Positions 30,898 through 39,994 are shown, counted from the first letter of the stretch. The stretch is DNA of 64,000 nt from Gammaproteobacteria bacterium (GCA_024644945.1 JAHEGU010000001.1:1-64000), one strand, 5' to 3'. Notes: generated from the letters alone by a model not told the origin. Made by a program: numbers and translations.

Positions 30898-31746
30898 ATG
30901 GCTGCCATCCGCGTCGGCTTTCTGCACTCTCTGGTGCGCAAAGAGGAAAAACTTCTGCTCACCGAGTTCGGTAAGCGAGCCAATGTCAGTTTGGTAATGC
31001 TTGACGACCGTTCTCTTCAGTTCGACTTGCATACAAAACCCACGGCAGATGTCATTGTCGAAAGAAGTATTAACCATTCTCGTGCGCTGCATGCGTTGCG
31101 ACTGTATCAGAGCCTCGGTATCCCATGCGTCAACAGTTACCAGGTGTCCCTGACCTGCGGCGATAAGATTCTGACATCGGTAGCACTGCGCGAACAAGAT
31201 GTGCCACAACCTGACCTGCGCATCGCTTTCACCGAGGAATCCGCTCTTGCGGCCATTGAGGATATTGGCTATCCAGTGGTTCTAAAACCAGCGGTTGGCT
31301 CTTGGGGCAGGCTGCTCTCTAAGATCAATGATCGGGATGCCGCCGAAACCGTGCTTGAACATAAGACTGTACTAGGAAGCTATCATCACTCGATATTCTT
31401 TATCCAAAAGTATGTGCCCAAACAAGGTCGTGATATTCGGGCTTTTGTCGTCGGTGACGAATGCATCGCGGCAATATACCGCAGCTCAGATCACTGGATT
31501 ACCAATACCGCGCGCGGGGCCCATGCCAGTAACTGTCCGGTAACTCCTGAGCTTGCGGACATTTGCCTGCGGGCAGCGCGGGCAGTAGGAGGGGGCGTGG
31601 TCGCGGTCGACCTGTTCGAGAGTGATCACGGGCTGCTGGTGAATGAAGTCAATTACACCATGGAGTTCCGTAATAGCATCGATACCACCGGGGTCAATAT
31701 ACCCGACCGCGTGATTGACTACGTCTTGTCCCAGGCAAGCGCCTAA
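30898..31746 (+). CDS. lysX: LysX-type ATP-grasp ligase charging LysW
   Basis: A 282-residue ATP-grasp enzyme that joins the alpha-amino group of glutamate or alpha-aminoadipate to the LysW C-terminus using ATP. The ATP-binding strand [13 protein letters not shown] is near residue 122, [10 protein letters not shown] near residue 178, NTARGAHA near 200, and the metal-binding [12 protein letters not shown] near 250. The RimK/LysX fold is complete. Telling LysX from ArgX (substrate aminoadipate or glutamate) needs a tree. The ATG at 30898 fits the family; the stop is one base before lysY. Confidence 0.93.
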   Translation: MAAIRVGFLHSLVRKEEKLLLTEFGKRANVSLVMLDDRSLQFDLHTKPTADVIVERSINHSRALHALRLYQSLGIPCVNSYQVSLTCGDKILTSVALREQDVPQPDLRIAFTEESALAAIEDIGYPVVLKPAVGSWGRLLSKINDRDAAETVLEHKTVLGSYHHSIFFIQKYVPKQGRDIRAFVVGDECIAAIYRSSDHWITNTARGAHASNCPVTPELADICLRAARAVGGGVVAVDLFESDHGLLVNEVNYTMEFRNSIDTTGVNIPDRVIDYVLSQASA

Positions 31747-31747
31747 T

Positions 31748-32776
31748 ATGCTCTCCGTATCTGTCGCAGGTGGCAGCGGCTACGGAGGCGGTGAGCTGGT
31801 GCGGCTGCTGCTATCCCATCCAGGGGTCACCATCAATCAGGTAACGTCCGAGCGGTTTACCGGCAAGCCGGTAGCCAGGACCCATCCCAATTTACGCGGC
31901 GTGACCAACCTTAAGTTTTGCAAAATCGCCGACTTATCGCCCTGTGATCTGGTGTTCTTGTGTCTGCCGCACGGTCATGCCATGAATAGTCTTGATCACT
32001 TTCAATCGCTTGCACCTCGCTTGATTGATTTAAGTGGTGATTTTCGCCTGGACGACAGCGCTGCCTTTGAGAAATGGTATGGAGAGCCGCATGCATGCCC
32101 ACTAAAACTAAATGATTTTGTCTACGGTATACCTGAAGTCAATCGCGACAAAATCCGGGATGCACAATACGTAACCGGCGCGGGTTGCAATGCGACTGCT
32201 ACCATTCTGGCTCTGCTTCCACTTTACCAGCAGGGACTTGTAGACCAGGCCGTTGTCGAAGTCAAAGCAGGTTCCAGTGAAGGTGGAAATAGTGCCAGTG
32301 ACGCCAGTCATCACCCTGAGCGCAGCGGATCTGTGCGCTCATATAAACCTACCGGGCATCGACATGTGGCCGAAATGCAGATGGTCCTGGGTGAAACCGC
32401 AAATATTCATTTTTCCGCCACTTCAATCGAAATGGTGCGGGGGATACTGGCGACTTCTCATGTGTTCCTGAATCAGGAACTGGCTGACAAGGCGGTGTGG
32501 AAAATTTATCGGAAAGCTTACGGCGACGAGCGATTTGTGCGTATCGTCAAAGAACGCAGCGGGATCTATCGATATCCCGAACCGAAACTACTGTCTGGTA
32601 CAAATTACTGCGACATTGGTTTCGAATCAGACCCTCACAGCAATCGTCTCGTCGTTATCAGCGCCATCGACAATCTCATGAAAGGAGCGGCCGGCCAAGC
32701 GTTGCAAGCATTTAATCTGATGCATGGCTTTGCAGAGGATACCGCACTGGAGTTCACCGGGTTGCATCCCATTTGA
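31748..32776 (+). CDS. lysY: LysW-bound aminoacyl-phosphate reductase (LysY, ArgC-like)
   Basis: A 342-residue NADPH-dependent reductase that turns the carrier-bound phosphate into the semialdehyde. The nucleotide loop GGSGYGGGELVRLLLSHP is at residues 8-25. The catalytic Cys147 lies in GAGCNATA, the LysY form of the site. KAGSSEGGNSASDASHHPERSGS matches the family after it. I start at ATG 31748 rather than 31715, which overlaps lysX. A class II amidotransferase gene follows after 28 bp. Confidence 0.94.
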   Translation: MLSVSVAGGSGYGGGELVRLLLSHPGVTINQVTSERFTGKPVARTHPNLRGVTNLKFCKIADLSPCDLVFLCLPHGHAMNSLDHFQSLAPRLIDLSGDFRLDDSAAFEKWYGEPHACPLKLNDFVYGIPEVNRDKIRDAQYVTGAGCNATATILALLPLYQQGLVDQAVVEVKAGSSEGGNSASDASHHPERSGSVRSYKPTGHRHVAEMQMVLGETANIHFSATSIEMVRGILATSHVFLNQELADKAVWKIYRKAYGDERFVRIVKERSGIYRYPEPKLLSGTNYCDIGFESDPHSNRLVVISAIDNLMKGAAGQALQAFNLMHGFAEDTALEFTGLHPI

Positions 32777-32804
32777 TCGGTCACCCACTGGCTCTTTTAT
32801 TCCT

Positions 32805-33452
32805 GTGTGTCGATTACTACTCATATCAAGTCCACAAGATTTTGATCCCAATCCGTTGCTGCAAGACTTCCGCGGCGTGTGTCGTAACAGCCGCGAATAT
32901 CAAGGTCATGGTTGGGGCTGTGCATGGTTGAGCCCTGAACAGAGCTGGCGGCTTCATCATGATATTGCACCGGTATGGGAGGATCCGAAGGAGGACTTCC
33001 CGAACACCCGCCTGTTTCTCGCCCATGCTCGCAGTGCGTTTCGCGACGAAGGCATTGCGGTTGAAAACAATATGCCTTTTTCCGATGGTACTTCAGTTTT
33101 CCTTTTTAACGGTGAACTGCGAGGCGTTAAAATCAAGGCAGACGGCCGCATTGGCGCGGAAAAAATTTATAACTATATTCGGCGTTTTGATCACGGGGAC
33201 CCTGCCGCAGCAACACGTAAAGCCACAAGTATCATCGACAAGCGAACCCGATACATTCGTGCAATGAACTTCTTTCTGGCGCGGCCCGACACGATTCAGG
33301 TGTGTAGCTGGTTTGGTGAAGATCCAGGCTATTTCCAGATGCGAACCACCGTACACGGTAGCACCCACATCATATGTTCTGAGCCGCTGCCAATGATATC
33401 GGGTGGCTGGGATAGAATACCCAACCATAGCATTCAAACAATAAACTTATAA
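32805..33452 (+). CDS. Class II glutamine amidotransferase with N-terminal Cys, inside the LysW operon
   Basis: A 215-residue protein of the YafJ/EgtC type. The start is GTG 32805, which puts Cys at position 2 as the nucleophile after Met removal (CRLLLISS). Arg/His and Asn/Gly segments of the fold are present: FLAHARSAF, ENNMPF and FLFNGEL. No synthetase domain is attached. In this family EgtC hydrolyses a gamma-glutamyl amide bond, so the protein could deamidate the LysW C-terminal Gln, release the product from a gamma-glutamyl link, or give ammonia to a partner. It lies between lysY and lysZ, and no lysK is seen. The role is inference. Confidence 0.85.
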   Translation: MCRLLLISSPQDFDPNPLLQDFRGVCRNSREYQGHGWGCAWLSPEQSWRLHHDIAPVWEDPKEDFPNTRLFLAHARSAFRDEGIAVENNMPFSDGTSVFLFNGELRGVKIKADGRIGAEKIYNYIRRFDHGDPAAATRKATSIIDKRTRYIRAMNFFLARPDTIQVCSWFGEDPGYFQMRTTVHGSTHIICSEPLPMISGGWDRIPNHSIQTINL

Positions 33453-33492
33453 TGACTTCGGTTGTTACTTTTAACTTACCTGGAGAGCCGGT

Positions 33493-34284
33493 GTGATCAT
33501 CGTTAAAATCGGCGGTGGAGAATCGCTCAATTTGCAAGCGATCGTAAATGACCTGGCTGAACTCGAGCGCCCCTTCATTGTTATACACGGTGCCAATGCT
33601 TTGCGCGATCAGGTTGCGGCAAAAATGGGTTTTGAAAAGACGACCATCACTTCGGCTTCCGGTTACCAGAGTGTGTTTTCTGATGATTCAACACTGGATG
33701 CGATCTTAATGACATACAGTGGGCTGCGAAATAAACGCTTGGTAGAAATGTGCCAGCGCGCCGGTATAAACGCCGTGGGGCTCAGCGGTATTGATGGCCG
33801 GGTCATACAAGGCCAGCGCAATAGCGGTATCCGGGTTATCGAAAATGGAAAGAAAATGCTGAAAAGGGACCTTTCCGGCAAACCAAAATCGATCAATAAT
33901 GATCTCTTAGGGCTGTTGATGAGCAATGGCTATACCCCTGTTCTGACTATTCCAATTTGTGACCAAGATGGCTGCGCGATTAACTCCGAAAACGATGACA
34001 TTGTCTGCGAGCTGCAGAAATCACTGGATGCAGAGACTGTTATCCAGTTGATTGAGGCTCCTGGATTTTTGCGTGATGCGGATCATCCGGATTCTATCGT
34101 GCCCAAGCTTTCGCGCGATGAACTCGCCACCCGCGAACAACAGGTGAGCGGCAGAATGAAACGCAAGATGCATGCGCTGAACAAGCTGGCAATGGGTTCA
34201 ATTAGAGAAATTATAATTGCCGACGGTCGCGTCGATCACCCGATTCACGACGCGCTGAATGGAGGCGGCACCTGGATAACCTGA
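33493..34284 (+). CDS. lysZ: LysW-bound amino acid kinase (LysZ, ArgB-like)
   Basis: A 263-residue amino acid kinase that phosphorylates the carrier-bound side-chain carboxylate. The N-terminal IIVKIGGGESLN, VIHGANALRDQV and SGIDGRVIQG segments fit the family. The start is GTG 33493, 9 bp after GGAGAG. The stop TGA overlaps the lysJ ATG (TGATG), so they are translationally coupled. It supplies the substrate of LysY. Confidence 0.92.
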   Translation: MIIVKIGGGESLNLQAIVNDLAELERPFIVIHGANALRDQVAAKMGFEKTTITSASGYQSVFSDDSTLDAILMTYSGLRNKRLVEMCQRAGINAVGLSGIDGRVIQGQRNSGIRVIENGKKMLKRDLSGKPKSINNDLLGLLMSNGYTPVLTIPICDQDGCAINSENDDIVCELQKSLDAETVIQLIEAPGFLRDADHPDSIVPKLSRDELATREQQVSGRMKRKMHALNKLAMGSIREIIIADGRVDHPIHDALNGGGTWIT

Positions 34285-35447
34285 TGACGAACTGGATCGA
34301 GCTTGAGCAAAAATTTGCCTTTGAGGTTTTTCCTAAACGGGATCTTGTAATTATCCGGGGACAAGGGGCAAGCTTGTGGGACGATAGGGGCAACGAATAT
34401 ATCGATTGTACTGCGGGGATTGGCGTCGCCAACGTTGGTCACGCTAATCCCGATGTAGTGGAAGCGTTACATGCCCAGGCGCAAAAACTGATCACCTGTC
34501 CAGGCATTTTTTATAATGATGCCAGAGCCCGCTTGATGCAAAAGCTGGTGCGAGCCGCGCCGCAAGGATTGACTCGAGCGTTCCTGTGTAATTCCGGCAC
34601 CGAGGCCATGGAGGCAGCAATAAAGTTTGCCCGCCTTACTACCGGAAAAAATGGCTTTATAAGCGCTATGCGTGGATTCCATGGCCGGTCCATGGGCGCT
34701 CTCAGCGCTACATACAAATATCGTGAGGAATTCGAACCGCTGATTCCGGGCCATCAGTTTGTACCCTTTGGCAACTTGAGCAAGCTGGAGGCAGCAATCG
34801 AGACGGATACCGGCGCCATCATTCTGGAACTGGTTCAGGGAGAAGGCGGAGTGCGCCCGGCAGACCCCGACTACCTTAAAGGCGTTCAAGCGCTGTGCAA
34901 TCAGAATGATGTGTTATTAATTGTCGATGAAGTGCAGACCGGCTTCGGGCGTACCGGTAAAATGTTCGCCTGTCAGACTTATGAAATCGATCCGGATATC
35001 ATGACCCTGGCAAAAGGGATTGCTGGGGGGGTCCCAATGGGCGCCACCCTTTGCAACGATCGTATCGCATCGGCTGCTGGAAAACATGGCTCTACCTTCG
35101 GTGGCAATCCGCTCGCCTGTGCGGCTGCCGAGGCGACTATCGATTATTTGCAGAGCCACGGTCTTGCGGAGCGCGCCGCCGAGCTGGGAGCGGCATTCGT
35201 TGGGCGATTCAATACCCGCTCACCGACCGTGGTGCGGGAGGTTCGTCAACTCGGACTGATGATTGGCATCGAGCTTAAAGCACGATCCAGACCCTATCTG
35301 GAAAAATTAATGCTCGCAGGGGTACTGGCATTGCCTGCAGGTCCGACCGTAATCAGGTTGTTACCACCTCTCGTCATATCAGAGGAGAAATTGCTTGAGG
35401 CATGCGATATTCTTGCAGATGTTCTAAATCAAGACCCGAGCGCCTGA
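34284..35447 (+). CDS. lysJ: LysW-bound semialdehyde aminotransferase (LysJ, ArgD-like)
   Basis: A 387-residue class III PLP-dependent transaminase that turns the semialdehyde into an amine. The PLP-binding Lys244 lies in LAKGIAGG, and IVDEVQTGFGRTGK precedes it. CNSGTEAMEAAIKFAR near residue 96 binds the PLP phosphate. It is the last gene of the carrier operon. No lysK (M20-type carboxypeptidase that would free the product) follows. Confidence 0.93.
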   Translation: MTNWIELEQKFAFEVFPKRDLVIIRGQGASLWDDRGNEYIDCTAGIGVANVGHANPDVVEALHAQAQKLITCPGIFYNDARARLMQKLVRAAPQGLTRAFLCNSGTEAMEAAIKFARLTTGKNGFISAMRGFHGRSMGALSATYKYREEFEPLIPGHQFVPFGNLSKLEAAIETDTGAIILELVQGEGGVRPADPDYLKGVQALCNQNDVLLIVDEVQTGFGRTGKMFACQTYEIDPDIMTLAKGIAGGVPMGATLCNDRIASAAGKHGSTFGGNPLACAAAEATIDYLQSHGLAERAAELGAAFVGRFNTRSPTVVREVRQLGLMIGIELKARSRPYLEKLMLAGVLALPAGPTVIRLLPPLVISEEKLLEACDILADVLNQDPSA

Positions 35448-35488
35448 GCAAGACATTTTAGCCACCGACGCCTACCTTATTTTTCGCA

Positions 35489-36280
35489 TTGAGCAAACCA
35501 CTAAAAATTCAACACTCCATGTCCGGTGATGAACAATCTGCTTCCGGTCGTTATATGGACCTGGTAGTGGGTCAGCGTGGCTGGTTCAATTTGCTGCTCT
35601 ACGAGCTGGTCGTAATGGTCGCGCAAAAGCGGGCTGGGGCATTGGGACTATTGCTGCGCAAAAAAATGTATCCCTGGATCCTAGGCAGCGTAGGTAGCGA
35701 TGTCACTTTCGGCAGTAATGTGGTTATACGACACCCGCACAAAATCCGTATTGGTAACGGGGTAGTAATCGATGAAAATGTGTTACTCGACGCCAAAGGT
35801 GACTCAAATCAAGGCATCGACATAGGCTCTGGCAGCTACATCGGCAGGAACTCAATCATCAGCTGCAAAAATGGCGATATCGCTCTTGGCGAAAATGCCA
35901 ATATAGGGTGGAACTGCACAATCGCGGCAACCAGCCGTATTCGCATCGGGCGCGACTGCATCGTCGCCGCCTACAGTTATATTATTGGCGGCGGTAATTA
36001 TCATTACGACGACATCAATATCCCGATGTGTCAGGCTTATGACGATCAGGGCAAAGGAGGCGTTGAGCTTAAAGACGATGTTTGGCTCGGCTCCCATGTT
36101 GCAGTACTGGATGGTGTCACGATATCCAATGGATGTGTGGTCGCCTCCGGCTCCACTGTCACCAGGGATCTGCCGACGATGTCCATTAGTCTGGGTTCTC
36201 CTGCGAAGCCAGTGAGGCAGCGGCGCCCAGGAGAACAGGTGCAACAAGCCAGTGCAAGCACCGCCGAAGCGCCGCAATAA
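35489..36280 (+). CDS. Hexapeptide-repeat acyltransferase
   Basis: A 263-residue left-handed beta-helix protein. From about residue 70 on it shows many hexad repeats (IRHPHKIRIGNGVVIDENVL, GSYIGRNSII, GENANIGWNC). The C-terminal turn has DDVWLGSHVAVLDGVTI and ends in GSPAKPVR, typical of sugar or amine O/N-acetyltransferases. The N-terminal 60 residues are helical. Starts are TTG 35489 or ATG 35519. It lies 41 bp after lysJ on the same strand, so it may tailor the product, or it may belong to glycan metabolism. Confidence 0.85.
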   Translation: MSKPLKIQHSMSGDEQSASGRYMDLVVGQRGWFNLLLYELVVMVAQKRAGALGLLLRKKMYPWILGSVGSDVTFGSNVVIRHPHKIRIGNGVVIDENVLLDAKGDSNQGIDIGSGSYIGRNSIISCKNGDIALGENANIGWNCTIAATSRIRIGRDCIVAAYSYIIGGGNYHYDDINIPMCQAYDDQGKGGVELKDDVWLGSHVAVLDGVTISNGCVVASGSTVTRDLPTMSISLGSPAKPVRQRRPGEQVQQASASTAEAPQ

Positions 36281-36381
36281 TATCAGGCTGTTTCACCTGT
36301 CCTGAACACGCCCTTGAGCGTGCGGTTGCAGCCCATTAGCCGGTGTTATAATCCGCCGCCTGTTCAGTCCTAGCCCACCCT

Positions 36382-37110
36382 ATGAGCTTCAAGTCCAAGG
36401 TCGAAGACCTGTTGCGCAACTACCCGCCGTTATTCCGCTTTGCTTCCCGGATGTACCACAAAATGCACGGTTCTTTTCGCACCCTGAGTCCGGGTGCGCC
36501 CGGTGCGATTCGCAAAGGATTTGAGCGGGTACAGCAACGAGACGGCAGTGTGGATGGCGATTACTACGAGTTTGGTTTGTTTCGCGGATATACCTTTTTG
36601 CAAGCATGGAACCATGCCAGGGAGCTGGGTTTATCAAACGTAAATTTTTACGGATTTGACTCGTTCGAAGGTCTGCCACCGGCGGAGGGAATTGACCAGG
36701 CTGACGGTCGTTTTTTTGAGGGTCAGTTCGCCTGTTCACGTGAAGAGGTAGAGAATAACCTGGCCGGTGAAGGCGTTCTCCTCGACAAGATCAACCTGGT
36801 AGAGGGTTACTACGAAGACTCTTTGACCGAAGAGCTTCACAGCCGCTTTCCGTTTAAGCCGGCAGCTGTAGTGCTGCTGGACTGTGACTACTATTCTTCG
36901 ACGGTCACTGCTTTAAAGTGGATGGAGCCCTATATCCAGGTCGGTACGATTCTGTTGTTTGACGACTGGTTTTCCTACGGTGAAAGCAATGAACTAGGCC
37001 AGCAAAAAGCCTATCAGGAATTTCTTGATCGGCACCCAGAGTACCGCTCTGAAGACCTTTGGGAGTTTGAGAATCACGGCAAGGGATTCGAGCTGCAAGC
37101 GGGCACTTAG
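36382..37110 (+). CDS. TylF-like SAM-dependent methyltransferase
   Basis: A 242-residue methyltransferase of the TylF family. DYYEFGLFRGYTFLQAW is the SAM loop near residue 62, FYGFDSFEGLPP follows, LLDCDYYSSTVTAL has the metal-binding Asp, and LLFDDW closes the core. It is separated from the acyltransferase by 101 bp. It resembles the enzyme at 2366 only at family level. Its substrate is unknown; position allows a tailoring role in the LysW pathway or an independent one. Confidence 0.85.
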   Translation: MSFKSKVEDLLRNYPPLFRFASRMYHKMHGSFRTLSPGAPGAIRKGFERVQQRDGSVDGDYYEFGLFRGYTFLQAWNHARELGLSNVNFYGFDSFEGLPPAEGIDQADGRFFEGQFACSREEVENNLAGEGVLLDKINLVEGYYEDSLTEELHSRFPFKPAAVVLLDCDYYSSTVTALKWMEPYIQVGTILLFDDWFSYGESNELGQQKAYQEFLDRHPEYRSEDLWEFENHGKGFELQAGT

Positions 37111-37167
37111 TGGGCGCGATACAAGCGGTATTTGTTTTCGCCTGCATAAAGACATATTATCTGGCTG

Positions 37168-37304
37168 TCTCAACGGGGCGCTCATTCTGGGTGATGCCTG
37201 CAAATGCGGTACTCATAGATTGAGCTGAGAGGGAATGAGCTGAGAGGCTCAAAACAGCCGACCCGTCGAACCTGATCCAGATCATACTGGCGGAGGGATT
37301 GAGA
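37168..37304 (+). promoter_or_regulatory. TPP riboswitch (thi box)
   Basis: P1 is formed by TCTCAA (37168-37173) with TTGAGA (37299-37304). The conserved CTGAGA, ACCCG and GAACCTGATC motifs are present, followed by ATACTGGCGGAGGGA. It precedes thiB by 73 bp, so thiamine pyrophosphate should lower expression of the thiamine transporter. A direct repeat GAGCTGAGAGG (37222-37232 and 37237-37247) doubles the CTGAGA motif. Confidence 0.95.
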
Positions 37305-37376
37305 ACCACGAGGTACCCAGCTTCCCGGCTACCTGCTCGCCACTCCGCACTGGTTAACATTTACGAGGAACTAACC

Positions 37377-38369
37377 GTGCGCTTTTACTTATTTGTCCTG
37401 CTGCTTATCTCTAACCTGGCCTTGGCCCAGGATAAACCTGTTTTAACCGTTTACACCTACGATTCGTTTGCGTCGGACTGGGGTCCAGGCCCAAAGGTAG
37501 AAGCCGCATTTGAGGAAGAGTGTGAGTGTGATCTAAATTTTGTGGCCGTAGACAGTTCCACCGGAATACTGAGTCGGGTTCAACTGGAAGGAGAAAGCTC
37601 TTCAGCAGATGTTTTACTTGGTCTGGATAACAGCTTGGTAGTTGAGGCCCAAAACACCGGTTTGATTACTGAACATGAAGTGGATATGACCAAACTTGAT
37701 TTGCCACTGCCATGGAACAATCAAAAATTCTTACCCTTTGATTTCGGTTTTTTTGCTTTTATATACGACACCTCTCGGATAACGTCTCCGCCAAATAGTT
37801 TCGAAAAGCTGTTGGACGCTGGCGACGATCTAAAAATTGTAATTCAGGATCCTCGCTCCAGCACTACCGGACTTGGGTTCCTGTTATGGGTGAAGTCACT
37901 TTACGGTGAGGATGCACCGCAGGCTTGGAGCAGACTGGCACCTAAAATACTGACGGTAACCAAAGGCTGGTCCGAAGCTTATGGAATGTTTCTGGAAGGC
38001 GAGGCTGATATGGTGCTGAGCTACACGACCTCTCCTGCTTACCACATGATTGTAGAACAAGAGAGCCGATATAAAGCGATCGGCTTTCCAGAAGGACACG
38101 GGATCCAGATTGAGGTGGCCGCCGTGCTTAAAAATGCACCCCATCCAGAACTGGCCCAGCGCTTTATGCATTTTATCGCCAGTGAATCCTTCCAAACACT
38201 GATCCCAACCGGCAACTGGATGTATCCGGTAATATTCCCCAAACAAGGGCTTCCGGCCGAATTTCGTGACCTTGTGCGCCCTATTAAAACCCTGATGATC
38301 GACCCCCAGGGCATCGCTGACAATAAAGCCGATTGGATTGACGAGTTCAATCAGGCGCTCAGCCAGTAA
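37377..38369 (+). CDS. thiB: Thiamine ABC transporter, periplasmic binding protein
   Basis: 330 residues. The start is GTG 37377 with GAGGA upstream; it gives a short signal peptide (VRFYLFVLLLISNLALA) cut before QDKPVLTVYTY. The mature part is a cluster D-type binding protein, with LTVYTYDSFASDWGPGPKVEAAFE at its N-terminus, typical of ThiB. A longer frame from 37299 would run through the riboswitch and is not likely. The TPP riboswitch and the two partner genes downstream settle the assignment. Confidence 0.95.
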   Translation: MRFYLFVLLLISNLALAQDKPVLTVYTYDSFASDWGPGPKVEAAFEEECECDLNFVAVDSSTGILSRVQLEGESSSADVLLGLDNSLVVEAQNTGLITEHEVDMTKLDLPLPWNNQKFLPFDFGFFAFIYDTSRITSPPNSFEKLLDAGDDLKIVIQDPRSSTTGLGFLLWVKSLYGEDAPQAWSRLAPKILTVTKGWSEAYGMFLEGEADMVLSYTTSPAYHMIVEQESRYKAIGFPEGHGIQIEVAAVLKNAPHPELAQRFMHFIASESFQTLIPTGNWMYPVIFPKQGLPAEFRDLVRPIKTLMIDPQGIADNKADWIDEFNQALSQ

Positions 38370-38404
38370 ACAAGTACTTTTCTGCCGAGCCAGTTTGAGA
38401 TTCT

Positions 38405-39994
38405 ATGCCAGGTCTGTTCGCAGCTATACTGGTAGGTCTAACAGTAGTTAGCGCACTCTGCGGCCTGGCGATCCATGCTGGAGATATTCCTCTGTTTGAG
38501 CAACTAAGTAAGCCTTATACCTGGTCTATCATCCGTTTCACTTTTACTCAGGCCGCGCTCTCGACATTCTTCAGCGTGGCCCTGGCTGTTCCGCTTGCAA
38601 GGGCACTTTACAGACGACAGCATTTTTTCGGCAGAGCGCTGTTTATACGATTTACCAGCATCTCTTTGATCGTGCCTACGATGGTGGCCGTCCTGGGCAT
38701 CGTCGCTGTCCATGGTCGGAACGGATGGATTAACGATTTACTGACTCTGATCGGCCTTTCGAGGCAGGACTATTTGTATGGATTGAATGGAATCTTAATT
38801 GCTCATATTTTCTTCAACCTGCCTCTGGTTACCCGACTGTTTCTTAATGGACTGTCGGATATCCCGGCTTACCAGTGGAAGCTGGCGACATTGCTCGGTT
38901 TTAACAGCAAACAAAATTTCAGATTGATAGAATGGCCCGCACTACGAGGGCTGGTGCCGGGTGCGGCGGGCATTGTATTTCTGCTGTGTTTCACTAGCTT
39001 TGCTATCGTGCTGTCGCTGGGAGGCGGTCCCGGGTCTACCACTCTTGAGGTGGCAATCTATCAGGCGATTCGATTCGATTTCGATCTTTCCAAAGCGGTA
39101 GCGTTATCCCTTATCCAGATTGGTTTATGCCTGGTTCTGGCGTTTTTGTTTTTTTCAAAACAATCCGTTCTAAAGCTTCAGTCTGATCAACCACCGGGGG
39201 TGGGTCGGCCTGATAGTGGCCAAGTGATAGGTATTGTTCACGACAACCTGGTGATTGGTGTGACAGCGATATTCCTTTTGTCACCGTTTACTGCCGTTCT
39301 GATCAACAGTCTTTCTGGCAATGGCTGGATGATCCTGACCGATCAGCGCTTCTGGCGGGCATTCGGGTCTAGCCTTTTTATCAGTCTTAATGCCGGGCTG
39401 TTAGCGACCGTGCTTGGCCTTTCTATTGCGCACTTGATCGCCAGGCTGCGGTGCAATCAGACTACCAGCTGGCTGGCCACCATTCCCGAGTTAGTCGGCA
39501 TGCTGACATTGTTGATACCGCCCATCACTCTGGGTACCGGGCTATTCCTGCTATTCCGGTCTTTCACGGACGCCCTTTCCCTGGGTCAGTGGCTGGTGAT
39601 TTCAATCAATGCAATCTTTACCTTGGCATTTACACTCAGGATCTTAGTGGCGCCGGTACAACAACAGCAAAATCGATTCCACCATCTCAGTCGGAGCCTC
39701 GGGATAACGGGCTGGAATCAGTGGAAACTGGTGTTATGGCCGACCCTCAAGAAGCCCATCTGTTACGCCATGGCAGTATCAACCACGCTGTCGGCAGGGG
39801 ATATGGGGGTTATTGCCCTGTTCGGTACCGATCGGTTAAGTACGCTACCACTTCTCATTTATCGATTGCTTGGTAATTATCGATTAGACCAAGCCGCTGT
39901 AGTGGCTATTTGCTTGTGTATACTGTGCCTGCTGTTGTTCTGGTCTATCGAGAAGCTGGCACATAGTCCGGCAGGCGTCAAACCTCATGCTTGA
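38405..39994 (+). CDS. thiP: Thiamine ABC transporter, permease
   Basis: A 529-residue permease with two halves, each with several membrane helices and an EAA-type loop. The loops are in the regions PAYQWKLATLLGFNSKQNFRLIEWP and SRSLGITGWNQWKLVLWPTL. This doubled form is normal for ThiP. It overlaps thiQ by 8 bp and follows thiB by 35 bp, so the three form one operon. Confidence 0.95.
   Translation: MPGLFAAILVGLTVVSALCGLAIHAGDIPLFEQLSKPYTWSIIRFTFTQAALSTFFSVALAVPLARALYRRQHFFGRALFIRFTSISLIVPTMVAVLGIVAVHGRNGWINDLLTLIGLSRQDYLYGLNGILIAHIFFNLPLVTRLFLNGLSDIPAYQWKLATLLGFNSKQNFRLIEWPALRGLVPGAAGIVFLLCFTSFAIVLSLGGGPGSTTLEVAIYQAIRFDFDLSKAVALSLIQIGLCLVLAFLFFSKQSVLKLQSDQPPGVGRPDSGQVIGIVHDNLVIGVTAIFLLSPFTAVLINSLSGNGWMILTDQRFWRAFGSSLFISLNAGLLATVLGLSIAHLIARLRCNQTTSWLATIPELVGMLTLLIPPITLGTGLFLLFRSFTDALSLGQWLVISINAIFTLAFTLRILVAPVQQQQNRFHHLSRSLGITGWNQWKLVLWPTLKKPICYAMAVSTTLSAGDMGVIALFGTDRLSTLPLLIYRLLGNYRLDQAAVVAICLCILCLLLFWSIEKLAHSPAGVKPHA

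Noticed and set aside
32724-32804. Longer N-terminus for the amidotransferase starting at ATG 32724
   Set aside because: It would overlap lysY by 53 bp and bury the Cys nucleophile at position 29, while GTG 32805 puts it at position 2 as the family requires.
36733-36746. TGTTCACGTGAAGA, considered as a third parS site
   Set aside because: It is two bases shorter than the 16-bp palindrome and its right half does not match; it lies inside a coding region.
37299-37376. Longer thiB start at ATG 37299
   Set aside because: It would lie in the riboswitch P1 stem and destroy the signal peptide; GTG 37377 has a ribosome binding site and gives a proper signal peptide.
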